From: Anaerolineae bacterium
GTDB taxonomy: Bacteria; Chloroflexota; Anaerolineae; Aggregatilineales; UBA3940
Assembly: GCA_016926255.1 (NCBI GenBank)
Contig: JAFGOY010000070.1
Coordinates: 35,157-99,156, forward strand
DNA: 64,000 bases
Direction: 5' to 3'
The translations under genes and the position numbers were made by a program. This document shows positions 8,581-17,843 of this stretch, in pieces; the stretch's first letter is position 1; every line of letters begins with the position of its first letter. The notes below the pieces were generated by a model. It had not been told where the DNA came from and ran no database searches. It saw only the letters and a program-made list of their open reading frames with translations.

Positions 8581-10641
8581 TTATTCTTCGGCGGCTTCCT
8601 GAAGGGCGCGCTCGGTTTTGAGGCGGAAGTAGGCATCCATCACTTCGGAAGCGACGGGAAGGGCTATCGACGAGCCTTCGCCGCCGTTGTAGATGAAAGC
8701 AATCACCGATATCTCTGGATTGCCATACGGCGCGTAGGACATATACCAGGCGTGAGCGGGCCAGTTGCCAGGGATACACTGTTCGAGGGCGGCGGCGATA
8801 TTGTCACAGAACTCGGCGGTACCGGTCTTCCCGGCGATGGGGACATAGGGTAGATAGTTTTCCTGGGCGGTGAGCGCCGTACCGCCTTCTATGGTCACTG
8901 CCCCGCGCATCCCGGTCTGGATCAATCGCATCGTCTCGTCGAGGGTTTCCGGGTAAGGCTCGCCATATTCTTCCTGCCAGTATGCCCGGATGTCTTCCCG
9001 CATGTCGGTTCTGACCGGTTCAAACCCGGCTACCACCTGTCCATCGGCGTCGATGATCTCGCGGACCAGAGTCGGCTTGACGGCAACGCCGTTATTGATG
9101 ATCGTGTTCAAAACGTTGATCATTTGCAACGGCGTGGTCAGGATGTAACCCTGCCCGAACGCCGAGTTATACGTATCACCGGTTGACCAGTTTTCGCCCC
9201 AGACCCGGCGCTTCCAGTCCGGGCTGGGGACAAATCCCTGGTTCTCGCCGGCCAGTTCGATGCCGGTCGTCTGCCCCAGGCCGTAGAACTCCATCCAGCG
9301 GGCCAGCCGGTAGATACCCAGACCAGTTCCTTCGACTTCGTCTTCGAATCCGCCGCCTACCTTGTAGAAATAGATATCGCACGACCAGGCAATTGCCTCG
9401 ATGAAACTAACCCGCCCGTGCCCGGTTTCCAGCCAGCAGACGAACTGCTGCGCCCGGCCCGGATCGTTGGGGTAGTAACGGTCTTCAAGCTGGATTTCCC
9501 CCGGACACTCGATTTCATAATCGGGATCAACGACTCCTTCTTCGACCACGCCGGTGGCAGTGACGACCTTGAAGATTGATCCGGGTGGGTAGAGCGAGTT
9601 GACCGCCTGGTTGAACAGCGGACGCAGCGGGTCTTTTGATACCTGGTCGTAATAGGGGTAGTCGATGGAACGGGCAAAGCGGCTGTTGTCATAGGTTGGC
9701 CAGCTTACCATTGCCAGGATTTCACCGGTGCGCGGGTTTGTGGCGATCACCACGCCCCGGTCATAGCCTATGAGATTATCCGGGTTCTGCTCTTTGAGCC
9801 GGGTGATCATATCGATCAGCGCTTCCTGGGCAGCCTCCTGAAGCTCGGCGTCGATGGTCAGGCGGACACTGTAGCCCGGCTGCGCCGCGCGCGGCTCGCT
9901 GACGTTGCGGATGATCTGACCTGCCACGTCACGTTCGACACGTTGGAGTCCGGGGTTTCCGGCCAGCAAGTCCTGCAAAGAATACTCGATACCGTCATAG
10001 CCAATCCGGTCGCGGTCGAGGACATAGCCCTGCGCTTCAAATTCATCGGCCCGGTCGGCGGGGATCGGCCCCATGTAGCCAATGATATGAGCCGTAAGCG
10101 GCCCGGTCGGATAATCGCGCACGGAGACCCATTCGACATCGACACCAGGGAAGTTTTGCTGCTCGGAGATAATCATCCGGGCAATATCGTGGTCTACGTC
10201 AGTATCGACGACCACTGCCCGGAAGGGAGCGATACCCTGGCCTTCACGAACCATCGTCAGCAGGCTTCGCTGGGGGATGCCGCGCTCGTCGACCGCATCC
10301 AGTTCGCCGCTGTAGGGGATGCCGAGCAGTCCGGCCAGCCGTTCGAGCACGGCCCGTTCTTCGGCATCGTCATCCGGCAGGAGTGCCGGAGTAACCGTCA
10401 CGTTAGCGCTGGCAACGTTGACGGCTAACTGCACATCGTTCCGGTCGAGAATGATACCGCGTGTGGCGGGAATGCTGACCTCATCGTAGCGGTTTTCGTC
10501 GGCCTGGAGGATATATGTATCACTCTGGACAAACTGGATCACGTAGAGACGCGCTGCCAGCCCAACAAAGGCAATCGCGATTACAACCTGTAAAGTCAGA
10601 ATTCGCCATCTGGGTGGCTGACGTCGGGGTCGATAGGTCAT
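8581..10641 (-). CDS. mrdA: Penicillin-binding protein 2 (peptidoglycan transpeptidase of the elongasome)
   Basis: Membrane-anchored D,D-transpeptidase that cross-links peptidoglycan during rod elongation. One transmembrane helix (about residues 14-36) is followed by the PBP dimerisation domain and the transpeptidase domain. The three active-site motifs are visible: SIFK (S355, K358), SCD (S420-D422) and KTGT (K605-T608). The ATG at 10641 gives a normal short cytoplasmic tail (MTYRPRRQPPRWR). A longer frame reaches 10764 but overlaps mreD and adds a Cys-rich, non-conserved stretch. It begins 17 bases after mreD, in the mreBCD-PBP2 order typical of shape operons. Confidence 0.93.
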   Translation of the reverse strand: MTYRPRRQPPRWRILTLQVVIAIAFVGLAARLYVIQFVQSDTYILQADENRYDEVSIPATRGIILDRNDVQLAVNVASANVTVTPALLPDDDAEERAVLERLAGLLGIPYSGELDAVDERGIPQRSLLTMVREGQGIAPFRAVVVDTDVDHDIARMIISEQQNFPGVDVEWVSVRDYPTGPLTAHIIGYMGPIPADRADEFEAQGYVLDRDRIGYDGIEYSLQDLLAGNPGLQRVERDVAGQIIRNVSEPRAAQPGYSVRLTIDAELQEAAQEALIDMITRLKEQNPDNLIGYDRGVVIATNPRTGEILAMVSWPTYDNSRFARSIDYPYYDQVSKDPLRPLFNQAVNSLYPPGSIFKVVTATGVVEEGVVDPDYEIECPGEIQLEDRYYPNDPGRAQQFVCWLETGHGRVSFIEAIAWSCDIYFYKVGGGFEDEVEGTGLGIYRLARWMEFYGLGQTTGIELAGENQGFVPSPDWKRRVWGENWSTGDTYNSAFGQGYILTTPLQMINVLNTIINNGVAVKPTLVREIIDADGQVVAGFEPVRTDMREDIRAYWQEEYGEPYPETLDETMRLIQTGMRGAVTIEGGTALTAQENYLPYVPIAGKTGTAEFCDNIAAALEQCIPGNWPAHAWYMSYAPYGNPEISVIAFIYNGGEGSSIALPVASEVMDAYFRLKTERALQEAAEE

Positions 10642-10657
10642 TAGCTGCCTGATCCGG

Positions 10658-11161
10658 CTATATCTTAACCTGACGTGGGTGCAGCCGGTCGTGCCAGCGT
10701 GCCAGCAGACGCAGGACCGGGATAAACAGAACGATATCAAACAATACTGACGGCAGTGTAACATACCCGAAGCTTGCCGACCACGATAAAGGATAATCGG
10801 TGAGGAAACGCAGCAGAAGCATATAGATCACATGGTAGGCTGTCGCACCGACGGCGGTGAGCAGCAGGGGGAGCAGCAGGGATGCCCGGTAGACCTGCGC
10901 TTCGAGCAGACCGATCAGGTAGGCAAGGGGCAGCAGCGCCAGCGACGAAACGCCAAGGGGCATCCCGGAGAACAGGTCGAGAAGAAGGCCTCCGACAAAG
11001 GCCCAGGCCAATCCCTCCTGCTCCTGATCGAGTGTCGACCAGGCAAGAACGAGAAGTACAACCAGATCGGGCTGTCCACCGTAGACCCGCAGATGGGGAA
11101 GCACCGTCGCCTGGAGGAGGACGGCGACAACAAAAAGCGGGATGCCTAACTGGAGACTCAC
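10658..11161 (-). CDS. mreD: Rod shape-determining protein MreD
   Basis: A 167-residue integral membrane protein of the elongasome. It has five or six hydrophobic segments and the family features LPHLRVYGGQPDLVVLLVLAW and a GLLLDLFSGMPLG loop. MreD bridges MreC and the synthetic enzymes. Its start overlaps the mreC stop by 4 bases, indicating translational coupling. Confidence 0.88.
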   Translation of the reverse strand: MSLQLGIPLFVVAVLLQATVLPHLRVYGGQPDLVVLLVLAWSTLDQEQEGLAWAFVGGLLLDLFSGMPLGVSSLALLPLAYLIGLLEAQVYRASLLLPLLLTAVGATAYHVIYMLLLRFLTDYPLSWSASFGYVTLPSVLFDIVLFIPVLRLLARWHDRLHPRQVKI

Positions 11162-12036
11162 TGCCCTGTCCCGCCTTCGGATTCAATGACTTCATCGAAG
11201 GTGGCCAGGTCGACCGGCTCGAAGCTGGTGATGATCGAGACGATGCGCAGGTTGTCATAGTCAACGGTTGGGCGGATTTCGGCGGACTGGAAAAGGTCGG
11301 CCTGCTGGCGGCGGACGCTGGTCACCTGGCCGATCACGATATTGGCCGGGAAAGTGCCACCCAGTCCGGAGGTCAGCACCAGGTCACCAGGTTCGACGAG
11401 CGCCTCCTGCGGGATGAGTTCCATGCGCAGGCCGCCCTGAAGCTGCCCGGTGACCGTTCCCTCGGCGCGGGCGGTTTGCAGGCGGGCGTTGATCGCGCTC
11501 TCCGGGTCGTTGGTCAGGCGTATCCAGGCAGCGTTGGCCGCCACGCTTTCGACGCGCCCCACCAGTCCCAGGTCGCTGATCGCCGGGTTGCCGACCTGGA
11601 CGCCGTCCCGCGTGCCCCGGTTGATGATCACCCAGCGCAGGTAGCTGCTCGTGTCGCGGGCGATCACATCGGCGGTGACGAAGTTCTGATCGGTATTTTC
11701 GGACGCATAATTGAGAATATCGCTCAGGCGGTAATAGTCCTGCTCGATCTCGCGCAGGCGGACGATCTCGACCTGCATCTCGGCGACAAGCCGCTCAAGT
11801 TCGAGCGCACGCTCTTCCAGGTCGGCATACTCAAGGGGGTCTTCAGTCAGTTCCTGGGCGGCCCCGGCGCCATCGGTCAGCAAACCAGCGGCGGGTTTAA
11901 GCGGGGCCATGATCGCCGTCTGGATGATCCGCAAAACGCCGGACTGACTACCGGCTATGATCAGAATGGTGACAATCAATAAAATGCCGAAGGTCACCAG
12001 CCATCTGTTTTCACGGCGCATAACAGTTAATCCCAT
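11158..12036 (-). CDS. mreC: Rod shape-determining protein MreC
   Basis: Extracytoplasmic scaffold of the elongasome. An N-terminal membrane helix (WLVTFGILLIVTILIIAGS) is followed by a coiled coil (about 65-105) and the beta-barrel domain with the conserved DQNFVTADVIARD, RGTRDGVQVGNPAI and GLGGTFPANIVIGQV segments. The start is uncertain: ATG codons at 12036 and 12021 are both possible. The latter gives MRRENRW, closer to typical MreC N-termini. A hairpin ends only 12 bases before the 12036 ATG. Confidence 0.9.
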   Translation of the reverse strand: MGLTVMRRENRWLVTFGILLIVTILIIAGSQSGVLRIIQTAIMAPLKPAAGLLTDGAGAAQELTEDPLEYADLEERALELERLVAEMQVEIVRLREIEQDYYRLSDILNYASENTDQNFVTADVIARDTSSYLRWVIINRGTRDGVQVGNPAISDLGLVGRVESVAANAAWIRLTNDPESAINARLQTARAEGTVTGQLQGGLRMELIPQEALVEPGDLVLTSGLGGTFPANIVIGQVTSVRRQQADLFQSAEIRPTVDYDNLRIVSIITSFEPVDLATFDEVIESEGGTGQ

Positions 12037-12084
12037 CAAACAAACAATCAGGTGTGGTCCCTATCCAAACTGGAACCACACCTG
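12037..12084 (-). terminator. Terminator-like hairpin between mreB and mreC
   Basis: A 10-bp stem (CAGGTGTGGT with ACCACACCTG) has a 16-base loop. In the mreB-to-mreC reading direction it is followed by ATTGTTTGTTTG, an interrupted U-tract running into the mreC start. It may partly terminate or attenuate transcription, giving more MreB than MreC/MreD/PBP2. Confidence 0.55.
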
Positions 12085-12111
12085 TTATTTTATCACGTTC
12101 GCTTCTGTTGA

Positions 12112-13173
12112 TCAGTGGTGGGTGGAACCACGTTCCAGTCCGACGAGCACGCGCCGCAGGTTGTCGTAGTCTTCGAGGACGCGCCCCGCACCACGCGCCA
12201 CGCAGGTCATCGAGTCTTCGGCAAGCCAGACACGCATGTTGACATCGTCGGCGACCCGTTCGGTCAGCCCGGCAAGCTGCGATCCACCTCCCGCCATACA
12301 GATGCCGCTCTCCATCAGGTCGGCGATCAGTTCGGGGGGTGTTTCTTCGAGGGCGTCTTTAATCGTGTCAATGACAATCTGGACGGAAGTCGAGAGCGCT
12401 TCACGGAGTTCAATCGAGGAGAGTTCGACGGCTTCGGGCAGCCCGGTGATCAGGTTGCGGCCGCGCATGGTAAAGGTGCGTTCCTCCGGCAGGGCAAAGG
12501 CCGAGCCGCACTCGATTTTGGCGCGTTCGGCCATGCGCTCGCCGATCAGCAGGTTATATTTTGAGCGCATGTACTGGATGACATCCTCGTCCATCTCATC
12601 GCCCGCCACGCGGATCGAGCGGCTGATTACGATGCCGCCCAGCGAGAAGATGGCGACCTCGGTGGTGCCGCCGCCGATATCGACAATCATGCTGCCCCGG
12701 CTTTCGGTGATGGGCAGTCCGGCCCCAATTGCGGCGGCCATCGGCTCTTCGATCAGGAAGGCTTCACGCGCACCGGCGGAGATCGTCGCATCGTAGACGG
12801 CGCGTTTCTCGACTTCGGTGACACCGCTGGGGATGCCGACCACGACACGGGGGCGCGGAACCGGCACCAGCGATTGTTCATGGGCCTTACCGATGAAGTA
12901 TTCGAGCATCGCCTGGGTGATCTCGAACTCGGAGATGACCCCATCCCGCAGCGGGCGGATCGCCACGATGTTGGCCGGGGTGCGCCCGACCATCTGGCGG
13001 GCCTCGGAGCCAATTGCCAGGGCCTTGCGAGTACTTTTTTCAATCGCCACCCAGGATGGCTCGTTGATCACAATACCCCGTCCACGGACGTTGACCAGCG
13101 TATTTGCCGTACCGAGGTCGATGCCGATATCGAGAGAAAACAGACCAAGTAACCAGTTAAGCGGGGTAAACAC
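12112..13173 (-). CDS. mreB: Rod shape-determining protein MreB (actin homologue)
   Basis: Actin-like ATPase that forms membrane-bound filaments guiding lateral wall synthesis. The nucleotide-binding motifs are visible: phosphate-1 (DIGIDLGTANTLV), phosphate-2 (MIVDIGGGTTEVA) and the adenosine loop (GICMAGGGSQL). The GTG at 13173 is preferred because GAGGAG lies 10 bases upstream; an in-frame TTG at 13203 lies before that site. The 353-residue length is usual. It is first in the shape-gene block, followed by a hairpin before mreC. Confidence 0.93.
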   Translation of the reverse strand: MFTPLNWLLGLFSLDIGIDLGTANTLVNVRGRGIVINEPSWVAIEKSTRKALAIGSEARQMVGRTPANIVAIRPLRDGVISEFEITQAMLEYFIGKAHEQSLVPVPRPRVVVGIPSGVTEVEKRAVYDATISAGAREAFLIEEPMAAAIGAGLPITESRGSMIVDIGGGTTEVAIFSLGGIVISRSIRVAGDEMDEDVIQYMRSKYNLLIGERMAERAKIECGSAFALPEERTFTMRGRNLITGLPEAVELSSIELREALSTSVQIVIDTIKDALEETPPELIADLMESGICMAGGGSQLAGLTERVADDVNMRVWLAEDSMTCVARGAGRVLEDYDNLRRVLVGLERGSTHH

Positions 13174-13354
13174 AGAGGGTGTACTCCTCAAGTGGGCAAA
13201 CAATCACCCTGATTTTTTTATAGTGATGGGAACTTTTCAGGCTCTATGTAAAACATCTCGCAGCGAGAATTAGATGATCGACGTAGGATTTTATACTGCG
13301 AGACACAAAAAGCCTGACAGAACCTGTAGGGCATAAATAAGACAGATAATTTCA
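13174..13354. other. mreB upstream region
   Basis: Leader and promoter region for mreB on the minus strand. It is AT-rich at 13200-13360 and contains a short palindrome (TCTCGCAGCGAGA around 13256-13268). No promoter could be set with confidence and no gene is seen. Together with the next two entries it fills the 315-base gap. Confidence 0.35.
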
Positions 13355-13391
13355 GAAAAACTATCACTTTTGCAAATAGGATAAAGTGATA
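13355..13391 (-). terminator. Likely terminator of the BaiN-like flavoprotein gene
   Basis: On the minus strand TATCACTTT pairs with AAAGTGATA (9 bp, 12-base loop) and is followed by GTTTTTC. The stem is AT-rich, so strength is uncertain. It lies about 100 bases past the stop of the flavoprotein gene. Confidence 0.45.
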
Positions 13392-13459
13392 AATGTTTAT
13401 CAGCCTGCCGCCGAATTATACCATTGCCAAAAAGTGCCTGCAATGTACCGATTCTGGGG

Positions 13460-13479
13460 CCCGGTGCTTGAGCGCCGGG
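13460..13479. repeat. Dispersed hairpin repeat, copy 2 (CCCGGTGCT-TG-AGCGCCGGG)
   Basis: A nearly perfect 9-bp palindrome with one G-T pair, 9 bases beyond the stop of the flavoprotein gene. The same core is found at 24285 and, degenerate, at 1431. Confidence 0.55.
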
Positions 13480-13488
13480 AATTGGCGA

Positions 13489-14733
13489 TCATCCCTCCCA
13501 ACCTGCCGCCGACCGGCCCGCCAGCCAGCCCGTCGAAAAAGCCGCCTGTAGATTATATCCTCCGGTGTCTGCGTCGATATCGATCACCTCTCCGGCAAAA
13601 TACAATCCCTCGACCAGCCGCGAGGCCATCGTGCGAGGATCGATCTCGCGGATGTCCACGCCCCCGGCAGTGACAATCGCCTGGGCAATCGGCTGGAATC
13701 CGGTCACTTCAAGCCGGAAATCTTTCAACCAGCCTCGCAGCCGACCGCGCTCCTCGGACGTGATCTGATGCCCTGGTTTGTCAGGAGAAATCTCGACCAG
13801 CCTTGAACACACCGGGATCAACGACTGCGGCAGCAGGTCTTTCAGAATCCGCTGGAAATGCTGCTTGCCCTTCTGATCGAAATCCCGCAGTAGCCGTGCA
13901 TCGAGTTTTTTCTCGTCGAGCGCCGGTTTGAGATCAATCGATAGGCTCACTGATTGTTTTCGCAGCACCGCATCGACCACCTGCTTACTCATCGTCAGGA
14001 TGACCGGCCCGGAGACGCCGTAATGGGTAAACAACATCTCCCCGAACTCCTCCGTCTGTTTTTTTCCATCGACATACAGGGTCACGTTCACGTTGCGCAG
14101 GCTCAAACCCTGCAATTCCTTTGCGACATCACCGGCGGTCTTGAGTGGCACCAGCGCAGGGCGTGCAGGCACGATGCCGTGCCCCACTCCTTCCGCCAGA
14201 TAATAGCCGTCCCCCGTCGATCCCGTTCCCGGATACGACATACCACCCGTCGCCACGATCACCGCATCGGTCCGGTAAGTCTTATCGGTCGTCTGAATCG
14301 CGGTGACCCGTCCGTCTTCCACCAGCAGGCGTTTCACCCGCGTTTTCGTCCTGATCTCCACACCCAGGCCGCGCACCCAGCCTACCAGCGCATCGACCAC
14401 GTCCCCGGCTTCTTCGCTCGCAGGGAACACCCGTCCGCCCCGCTCGGTGACCGTCTTCACGCCCAGATCGGCCAGCAGCGCCAGCAGGTCATCGCTGAAG
14501 AACCGGTAAAACGCCCCGCGCAAAAATCGCCCGTTTGAGCCAAAGTGCGCGACGAAGTCCTCTATCTCCGCGATATTCGTGATATTGCATCGCCCTTTGC
14601 CGGTTATTTTAAGTTTTTTCCCCGGCCAATCCATCTTTTCGAGCAGCAGCACTTCCGCCCCCATCGAAGCTGCCTGCCCCGCCGCCATCAGCCCCGCCGG
14701 GCCGCCGCCGATCACGATCACCTGTTTTGCCAT
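13489..14733 (-). CDS. NAD(P)/FAD-dependent oxidoreductase, BaiN/HI0933 (YhiN) family
   Basis: Flavoprotein of the HI0933-like family. It has an N-terminal FAD-binding Rossmann motif (VIVIGGGPAGLMAAGQAA), the family signature GKKLKITGKGRCNITN, a second glycine motif (VIVATGGMSYPGTGSTGDGY) and a C-terminal FAD-binding part (GLYFAGEVIDIDADTGGYNLQ). Some members reduce bile-acid intermediates, but most have no known substrate, so only a general redox role is assigned. The 414-residue length is normal. It is transcribed alone and divergently from the WD40 lipoprotein gene. Confidence 0.88.
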   Translation of the reverse strand: MAKQVIVIGGGPAGLMAAGQAASMGAEVLLLEKMDWPGKKLKITGKGRCNITNIAEIEDFVAHFGSNGRFLRGAFYRFFSDDLLALLADLGVKTVTERGGRVFPASEEAGDVVDALVGWVRGLGVEIRTKTRVKRLLVEDGRVTAIQTTDKTYRTDAVIVATGGMSYPGTGSTGDGYYLAEGVGHGIVPARPALVPLKTAGDVAKELQGLSLRNVNVTLYVDGKKQTEEFGEMLFTHYGVSGPVILTMSKQVVDAVLRKQSVSLSIDLKPALDEKKLDARLLRDFDQKGKQHFQRILKDLLPQSLIPVCSRLVEISPDKPGHQITSEERGRLRGWLKDFRLEVTGFQPIAQAIVTAGGVDIREIDPRTMASRLVEGLYFAGEVIDIDADTGGYNLQAAFSTGWLAGRSAAGWEG

Positions 14734-14899
14734 ACACCCTCCGTTTGATATCGCCCTAGAGCATGAACCGTCCGGGGACGTTTGTCAACCTTTGATTATG
14801 GAACTCGACGGCGAAACTTGGACGATCCCACACACGTTGGTTACACTTGTTCGGCAGTTTAGACCGCGATTATCAGGTGTTCATTACACCGGTGAGATT

Positions 14900-16024
14900 A
14901 TGAAACGATTGACTCCGCTATTATTATTTGTCCTGCTCGTGCTGACCGCCTGTCAGATTCAGCCCTCCTACCTGCCCACGCCGACCAAAACGCCTTATAG
15001 CATGTCGACCGCCCTGCCTCCCGCAACGGCAGCCCCGACACTGGAAGCCACCGCAACCCTCGAACCCACCCAGGCACCCGATTCGGCAGCTGATATCACA
15101 CCGACCCAGGTGCCGCAGCGTGAAGCGATCACCATTGAGAATGCGTCCCAGGTGGCAAGTACACGCCTGGATTCACTTGATCATCCCACCGCTCTGGTCT
15201 GGTCGCCTGACGGAAGCCTGCTGGCGGTGCTTGCCGAGAACGGTATCTCGCTTTTCGACAGCGATGATTTAACCGCCGCACCGCGCCTGATCGATCCCGG
15301 CACCGGTGGCGGCAGCAGCATTGTTTTTACGCCCGATGGCAGCTCCATCATTCTCGCCGGGTACGACAACACCGTCCAGGTGATCGATGTTGTATCGGGT
15401 GGGGCAGATACCCTGCTCGACGGCATCAATGTCAATACACTGGCGATCAATCCTGCCGGGACGATGCTCGCCGTTGGCGACAGTGTGGGCAAAGTCCACC
15501 TGCTCGATTTCCCCTCCGGCGATCTCGTCCAGCAGCTTCAAATCGGCTGGCCAATATGGTCTGTTGCTTTCAGTCCCGATGGTACGATCCTCAATTCCGG
15601 CGGTGACGACGGCATGGTCTGGATGTGGGATGTCGTCAACATGCAGCTTCTCAACAAGTATGACTATATCGGCGAGGTCTGGACTATCGATTTCAGTCCG
15701 GATGGCATCTTCTTCGCCACCGGCAGCGCCGATAATTCCGTCCGGCTGTGGGACGTGCTGTGGGCAGGCACACGCCGCGAAGTGACTTTCGAAGAACATG
15801 GCAACGACGTACTGGCTATCGATTTCAACCCCGACGGCACGATCATCGCCTCCGGCGGCGCTGATGGATTTTTGTACTTATGGGATGTCATCATCGGAGG
15901 GAGCCTCGTCCGCTTTGAAGCAGCCCCCGGCAGTCAGGTTGTCTCTGTCGCCTTCTCACCCGATGGCACCATGCTGGCGACGATCAACAGCTACGGCCCC
16001 ATCGATCTATGGGAGCTACCATAG
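14900..16024 (+). CDS. WD40-repeat lipoprotein
   Basis: A 374-residue secreted lipoprotein with a lipobox ending LVLTAC (C18), a Thr/Pro-rich spacer (about 25-80), then six or seven WD40-type blades. The repeats carry the diagnostic FSPDG...SGG.DG.V..WD pattern (for example VAFSPDGTILNSGGDDGMVW). The propeller probably sits on the outer face of the membrane and binds a partner; no enzyme motif is seen. The ATG at 14900 follows GGTGAG and gives a proper signal peptide; the frame is open further upstream but that part is antisense to the flavoprotein gene. It converges with the acylation operon. Confidence 0.82.
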   Translation: MKRLTPLLLFVLLVLTACQIQPSYLPTPTKTPYSMSTALPPATAAPTLEATATLEPTQAPDSAADITPTQVPQREAITIENASQVASTRLDSLDHPTALVWSPDGSLLAVLAENGISLFDSDDLTAAPRLIDPGTGGGSSIVFTPDGSSIILAGYDNTVQVIDVVSGGADTLLDGINVNTLAINPAGTMLAVGDSVGKVHLLDFPSGDLVQQLQIGWPIWSVAFSPDGTILNSGGDDGMVWMWDVVNMQLLNKYDYIGEVWTIDFSPDGIFFATGSADNSVRLWDVLWAGTRREVTFEEHGNDVLAIDFNPDGTIIASGGADGFLYLWDVIIGGSLVRFEAAPGSQVVSVAFSPDGTMLATINSYGPIDLWELP

Positions 16025-16087
16025 TGGGCGACCGCAAGGGGCGTCCCTACAGTTCCGTCATTTTGAATTGGCCCATCCCAAAAATAA

Positions 16088-16128
16088 AACCGGGGGACAT
16101 CGCAAGAAGATGTCCCCCGGTTCATTTT
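16088..16128. terminator. Strong bidirectional terminator
   Basis: A 14-bp perfect stem (AACCGGGGGACATC with GATGTCCCCCGGTT) around a 7-base loop, with CATTTTTC after it on the plus strand and TTATTTT after it on the minus strand. It separates the convergent WD40 lipoprotein and fatty-acyl-AMP ligase genes. Confidence 0.92.
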
Positions 16129-16144
16129 TCCCGTTTAGACGTTC

Positions 16145-17842
16145 CTACAATCCCTTTTCGTCCAGGAATTTCAATCGATTCGCCGAGCGCGACACTTTGC
16201 CGCTGCTGGTCTTGACCAGCCAGCCGCGCGGCACCAGTTCGACATAGCGAACGGCCACGTCACTACCCGCCGCCACCTTTCGCCGGACATTCGCCTTGAG
16301 TAGCGACTTTTCCTCGTCGGGCATATCGAAATCGTCGATCTCGGCGATGACCGCCACGTCTTCGGTCCCGGCTCCTACATTCGGTGCACCGAAAGCTACC
16401 ACCCGACCGGGGTGAATGCCATCGACTTTACTGACCAGCATCTCGATATCACGCGGGTAGACGTTCTTCCCACCGACGATGATCAGGTCTTTCTTACGTC
16501 CTAAGACGAACACTTCGCCGTCGGCCACATAGCCCATATCGCCAGTCAGGTACCAGCCCTCGTGGAAAGCTTCCTCGGTCGCATCCGGGCGTCGATGGTA
16601 CTCAGTCAGCATGTAGGAGCAGTTCAACGCGATCTCGCCGATCCGACGTTCGGGCAGCGGATTGCGATCCGGGTCAAGCACCCTGACGTTCATCCCGCCA
16701 ATCGGCTTCCCCGACGAAACCGCCGACTCGACGTTCTCGTAATCCGGTTCCACCGGCACCGCCTGTAAGTCTTCGCGCAGTGCCTTGCGATCCAGCCACT
16801 CGACCCGCGCCGGTTCGCCGATCTTGCTCTGGGTGACGCCGAACACGGTTTCCGCCATCGCGTAGCAGGTCGCCAGCTTCTCGATTCCTGCCCCGTAGGG
16901 TTCAAATCGTTCGGCAAACAGGCGGTGACTGTTGTCATAGATCGGCTCCGAGCAGTTGATGAAGGCGCGCATCGAACTCAGGTCAACGCCTTCCAGGTTT
17001 TCATCCCGGATTTTCTGAGCGCAGAAGTTGTAGGTAAAGTTCGGCAGCCAGGTCAGCGTTCCGCCCTGAGCGGTGATCGCCTGAAGCAGCATGTGAGGAG
17101 CGCGCACCCAGTCGAAGGGTGACATCAACACCAGCCGCGCGCCGGTCAGTAAAGGCATCAGGAACCCGGCGATCAGCCCCATGTCGTGGTAAAGCGGCAG
17201 CCAACTGACAATCACATCGTCGGTCGTGAAATCAAGTGACTTGCTGTACTGATCGAGCTGCTCGAAGATCGCCCGGTGTGCCAGCGCGACACCCTTTTGC
17301 AGCCCCGTCGTCCCCGACGAGTGCTGTAAGAGCGCCACCACGTCTGGATCGAAGGTTCCATCCAGGCGCGGCTCGTCGCTGTTGCCCAGCACCGATTCGG
17401 GGGTCAGTACCAGAATCTGTGGAAGGTGGATACCTTCGCCTTCTTCGGGCAGAATAGCACGGGCATCATCCTCGACCGCCGGATCGGTCGCCAGCACCGC
17501 CGGTTCCGACAGCTTGATCAGCGCCGACATCGCATTCCGGTAGCGATCCGGGTGCAGCTTTTCGCTGGCAAAGGGCATGATCGATGGGATCGCCCCCAGC
17601 AGTGCCGCCCCGAAAAAGCTCGCCGTCAGCAGCAGCGAATCCTGCTGCACGATGATCACCAGGTCGCCGGCACCAACACCCAGCGCGGCCAGTTGTTCTG
17701 CTGTGCGCTGCGCGGCCAGGTAGACTTCTTTGCGGCTCAGTACAATTTCGTCTCTGTCGGAATAGATCAGGCGCAGGGCCTCGCGGGCGGATTCTGCGCC
17801 GGTCGCGAGTGTGAATAACTGTCCGGGTAGCGTCCGTGCCAT
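16145..17842 (-). CDS. Fatty-acyl-AMP ligase-like adenylating enzyme (FAAL / AMP-dependent synthetase)
   Basis: Activates a carboxylic acid as acyl-AMP and most likely loads it onto the acyl carrier protein encoded just upstream. The AMP-binding P-loop (LLQHSSGTTGLQKGV), the FAAL/FACL-type LPLYHDMGLIAGFL motif, the adenine-binding region (YAMAETVFG), the hinge (GWYLTGDMGYV...GRKKDLIIVGGKNVYP) and the C-terminal catalytic Lys region (TSSGKVSRS) are all present. The HDMGLIAG box is typical of fatty-acyl-AMP ligases rather than amino-acid activators such as DltA, so a fatty acid substrate is inferred. It is last in an operon (lipoprotein, microprotein, MBOAT, two SGNH, ACP, ligase) and starts 1 base after the ACP stop. 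Confidence 0.85.
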   Translation of the reverse strand: MARTLPGQLFTLATGAESAREALRLIYSDRDEIVLSRKEVYLAAQRTAEQLAALGVGAGDLVIIVQQDSLLLTASFFGAALLGAIPSIMPFASEKLHPDRYRNAMSALIKLSEPAVLATDPAVEDDARAILPEEGEGIHLPQILVLTPESVLGNSDEPRLDGTFDPDVVALLQHSSGTTGLQKGVALAHRAIFEQLDQYSKSLDFTTDDVIVSWLPLYHDMGLIAGFLMPLLTGARLVLMSPFDWVRAPHMLLQAITAQGGTLTWLPNFTYNFCAQKIRDENLEGVDLSSMRAFINCSEPIYDNSHRLFAERFEPYGAGIEKLATCYAMAETVFGVTQSKIGEPARVEWLDRKALREDLQAVPVEPDYENVESAVSSGKPIGGMNVRVLDPDRNPLPERRIGEIALNCSYMLTEYHRRPDATEEAFHEGWYLTGDMGYVADGEVFVLGRKKDLIIVGGKNVYPRDIEMLVSKVDGIHPGRVVAFGAPNVGAGTEDVAVIAEIDDFDMPDEEKSLLKANVRRKVAAGSDVAVRYVELVPRGWLVKTSSGKVSRSANRLKFLDEKGL

Positions 17843-17843
17843 T

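Noticed and set aside
10642..10764. N-terminal extension of PBP2
   Set aside because: Cys-rich, overlaps mreD, and lies before the normal basic tail and membrane helix.
10882..11982. Long plus-strand frame over mreC/mreD
   Set aside because: Antisense to two well-recognised genes; Arg/Pro/Gln-rich composition typical of a frame shadow in GC-rich DNA.
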